Of a stretch of 64,000 bases of DNA, positions 61,389-64,000 are shown in pieces (position 1 is the stretch's first letter; every line of letters begins with the position of its first letter). Source of the DNA: Amyloporia xantha. Lineage: Eukaryota > Basidiomycota > Agaricomycetes > Polyporales > Adustoporiaceae. The translations under genes were made by a program, and so were the position numbers. The notes below the pieces were generated by a model. It worked only from the letters and a program-made list of their open reading frames with translations, ran no database searches and was not told the origin of the DNA. Where the stretch lies: contig JAYKKR010000003.1 in NCBI GenBank assembly GCA_036971615.1, positions 62,001-126,000 on the forward strand, given 5' to 3'.

Positions 61389-61830
61389 GTCGGCCGAGAC
61401 GGTATAATATAGCCTGTAGATACGGCGCGGCCGAGTGCGCCATATTTCCGTAGTATATTCTCGCCTTCAAGTAGCGTCGGCCGAGAGGGTATAATATAGC
61501 CTGTAGATACGGCGCGGCCGAGTGCGCCATATTTCTGTGGTATATTCTCGCCTGCAAGTAGTGTCGGCCGAGAGGGTATAATATAGCCTTTAGACACGGC
61601 GCAGCCGAGTGCGCCATATTTCCGTGGTATATTATCGCCTTCAAGTAGTGTCGGCCGAGAGGGTATAATATAGCCTGTAGACACGGCGCGGCCGACTGCG
61701 CCATATTATCGTGGTATATTCTCGCCTTCCAGTAGCGTCGGCCGAGGGCTATAATATAGCCTTTAGACACGGCGCGGCCGAGTGCGCCATATTTCCGTGG
61801 TATATTATCGCCTTCAAGTAGCGTCGGCCG
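61389..61830. repeat. 87-bp minisatellite, about five units
   Basis: GTCGGCCGA recurs at 61389, 61476, 61563, 61650, 61737 and 61823 (spacing 87, 87, 87, 87, 86). Each unit contains TATAATATAGCC and GGCGCGGCCGAGTGCGCCAT. 87 is a multiple of three, so minus-strand frames stay open through the array (to 165 codons) with a 29-residue period; I take these as a by-product. Confidence 0.95.
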
Positions 61831-62034
61831 ATGGTGGATGCAGTGGTATTCATATCGCGCATCATGGCGCGCCGCGCTTATGGGCCTGGTATGCCCACTG
61901 GGATGGTATTTTCATGGTGCGGTATCGGCGCCGCCAGGTCATGTGTTCGCGTATATTGGTAAAGCAACTCAATATTCTGTGACTACATTTTGTCCTTGAT
62001 GCCAACGACATCGGAGTATATACTGTATAACGAA

Positions 62035-63740
62035 TTATATCTCGCCATTCCACATCATGGCTTCAACCCCAGTGGTCCCGTCCTGCGGTGGCTTGGCTGT
62101 GAGCAAGGATTTGATGGGCTGGTGCAGCTTCAAGATTGCGTTGGCGACGTCGATGTCCTCTTCTATACGTCGTAACCTCTCGCTCAGGGATTGCGCTTGA
62201 AGGAACATCAAGTTTTCTTCGCTTCCGCGAGGAAAACCTTCTATTGTTTTCTTTAGCGAATGGCAAATTGCGAGCGCAGTGTCATACCGAATTTAATCTC
62301 GATGGCGTTCATGGCGCTATTGGGGGAGTGGCCTCTGCCATCATCAAAGTATGGATTCTCCAATTCTTTGCATATTTAAGTATGGTGAAAGGGTGAATTT
62401 CGCTGTACTTACTTGAGTCAATGATGTCCTCGTCGTGATCCAGAATGGGAGCGAGGGCGAAGGTACGAGGAGATCCTGGCCACGGTCTCTGAGCCGCTGA
62501 CGGTGTGCCTCCAAGTCCTGGAGTGGTATCAGCATGACGATGAAGGCGATGGAGGGCTTTCACTTACCAGAGGACCGCGGGGTATGTTGTGCTCGTCCAA
62601 CACCTCATTTATAATGTCAAGGTACTGTCTATGAGTATTCAAACACAAAGGCAGGAGAAAGCGAGGCAAAATACCTGGCGATTGAGTTGGATGAGGCGCT
62701 CATCCGCCATGTCAACATCGCCATCTTGGCTATGCGCAAGGTCGTGATCAAGTGCGCCGTCCATCCCGCCGTCCACGCCGCCGTCCACGCCGCCATCCAC
62801 GACGCCATCCATAGGCGCGCCTCTATCTTCAATAGTAGAGGAATGGAGTGTCAGTAGGAAATAGGTTTAAAAACATGAGTGTGGACATACCTGGGGATGG
62901 AGTGGCCGGGAGATCCAGCTGATCGCGGAGCTGGAGGACTGGAGACAGCGATGGCGACAAGTCGAGGTGTGCACGATGAGGGACAGGCGACTCGAAGGTA
63001 GGCTGGGCGCTGTGCACTCGCTCTGGAGATGCCTCCAGGTCAAGCTGTGGACGGTGCAACAGGGTGTTTACCTGCGATGGCGAAAGGTCCAGGGCGGATC
63101 TAAAAGGTGAGGTCTGCATTCGCGATTGCGAGGTGAAATCCAACGGTTGTCTTGATAGCGAGGTATTCGGCGGTGAGGGCGAAATGTTGAGCGATGGACG
63201 GAAGAGATCTATATCTTGGGAAGATGCCAATTGCATTGTGGGCCTACGTAGTTGAGGGGACATTAATTGGGGAAGACGAGGTCCACACGTCTTTTTGAAG
63301 TAGGCGCGGACGGCGGTGGCGGCATATCGAGAGGAGTGCTACGTTGTGCAGATCCCCCTGAACGTTGGCAAGGTCAGGCGTTGGCGACATAGCAAAGCGA
63401 AAGTTGAGCGGCGGCGGGGATTGCGATGGCGATGCGGACAAATCGCCAAGCGTACGCGCTGGTGGCAGAGTGCGTGAAGGCGAAGGCGAAGGCGAAGACA
63501 CCACATCCAGAATTGGGCGAGAAACATCCCCTCTGATGGGCGAGGAGTCGAAGTCCAGAGTTGGGCGAGGACATCCCCTCTGATGGGCGAGGACTCGAAG
63601 TCCAGGGTAGGGCGAGGGCATCACCTCTGATGGGCGAGGAGTCGAAGTCTAGTATTTGGCGGGCTGAGGGGAGTGAGCGCAGGTTGGCGTGAGGATATCT
63701 ACATGATGTGCTCACCTAGCTCGTCTGCGTGTTCCGACAT
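62035..63740 (-). CDS. unfamiliar Pro/Ser/Asp-rich protein with C-terminal coiled coil
   Basis: Multi-exon gene with start MSEHADEL at 63740 and an intron of about 17-60 nt right after. The N-terminal half (63640-62890) is rich in SPxLD-type repeats: LDFDSSPIRGDVSRPILDV, LDLSPS, LDLPATPSP, LDLEASPER. Next comes an acidic Gly/Asp stretch with VDGGVDGGVDGG (62800-62760) and DGDVDMADERLIQLNRQ, then YLDIINEVLDEHNIPRGPL, DHDEDIIDSS, and after two introns (the last 62237-62283, in phase) FPRGSEENLMFLQAQSLSER with a heptad-like LRRIEEDIDVANAILKLH and the end VEAMMWNGEI. I do not recognise the family; consistent splicing and clean phase argue for a real gene. Mid exons are approximate. Confidence 0.6.
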
Positions 63741-64000
63741 GGTTGAAAGCAAGGCGGAAGGAATGCGGAAACGTGCCAAGTTCGTCTAGAGGCATCTAAT
63801 ATACCCATGAGCGCAACACGTGCGGTGCCGATCGAACGGGCGCGGATCTTTCCGCCAGGCGCCCGCCATCAACCAACGCGATGCACCGCGTGGGTCTGAC
63901 TTCGTCTCTTCTTCTACCACCACCACCACCACCACCACCGCCATCACCACAGCTGTCAAATCCCATCTCGCTTTGCTTCTACCACCATGTCCGCCTCCAG
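63741..64000. other. promoter side of the last gene, (CCA)n run, possible gene start
   Basis: Shared upstream region. A (CAC)n run of about eight units lies at 63916-63940. An ATG at 63987 in the context ACCACCATGTCCGCC is a good fungal start and may open a plus-strand gene that continues beyond the window; 14 nt are too few to tell. Confidence 0.35.

Noticed and set aside
61273..61770. 165-codon minus-strand frame with 29-residue repeats
   Set aside because: Product of an 87-bp minisatellite; two frames are open simultaneously and there is no start context or flanking exon.

Overview
The window is fungal nuclear DNA, most likely from a wood-decay Agaricomycete of polypore type. This is inferred from many short introns (about 45-75 bp, GT..AG), a polyporopepsin-like secreted aspartic protease, DUF6533/DUF6534 membrane proteins, a basidiomycete-style homeodomain protein, Tnp2-type CACTA transposase and Ty1/copia elements. 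No rRNA gene, convincing tRNA gene or CRISPR array was seen.

Layout. 1-9.7 kb: the 3' part of tRNase Z (+), an unannotated GC-rich stretch, a conserved multi-pass membrane protein (-), a gene-poor stretch, and a six-exon secreted protein of a Polyporales family (+). 11.4-41.7 kb: an accessory block with two DUF6533 genes (one wrecked, one apparently whole) and three DUF6534 genes (two tandem copies with premature stops, one on the other strand). It is invaded by a young Ty1/copia element (12548-19015) that itself carries a 1002-bp hAT-like element, by a MITE-like insertion (24997-25261), and by a CACTA element (30769-36329) with a decayed transposase and an intact divergent partner gene. 43.8-53.9 kb: a homeodomain protein (+), a secreted aspartic protease (+) and a cytochrome P450 (-). 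55-64 kb: a 5'-truncated LINE, a macrosatellite of ~340-370 bp units built on a 10-bp motif, a DUF6532 gene framed by direct repeats, an 87-bp minisatellite, and an unfamiliar Pro/Ser/Asp-rich coiled-coil gene (-).

How things fit. The copia element landed in a ~56-nt intron of a DUF6533 gene; its LTRs look identical and it has a perfect 5-bp target duplication, so it is recent. It was then hit by the hAT-like element, which has an 8-bp target duplication inside gag. The damaged DUF6533/DUF6534 copies each carry a stop explicable by one C:G to T:A change, which raises the question of a repeat-directed mutation process. The housekeeping and secreted genes at both ends look intact. Exon boundaries were placed by eye from splice signals and reading phase; they are firm where phases close and are marked as approximate elsewhere.
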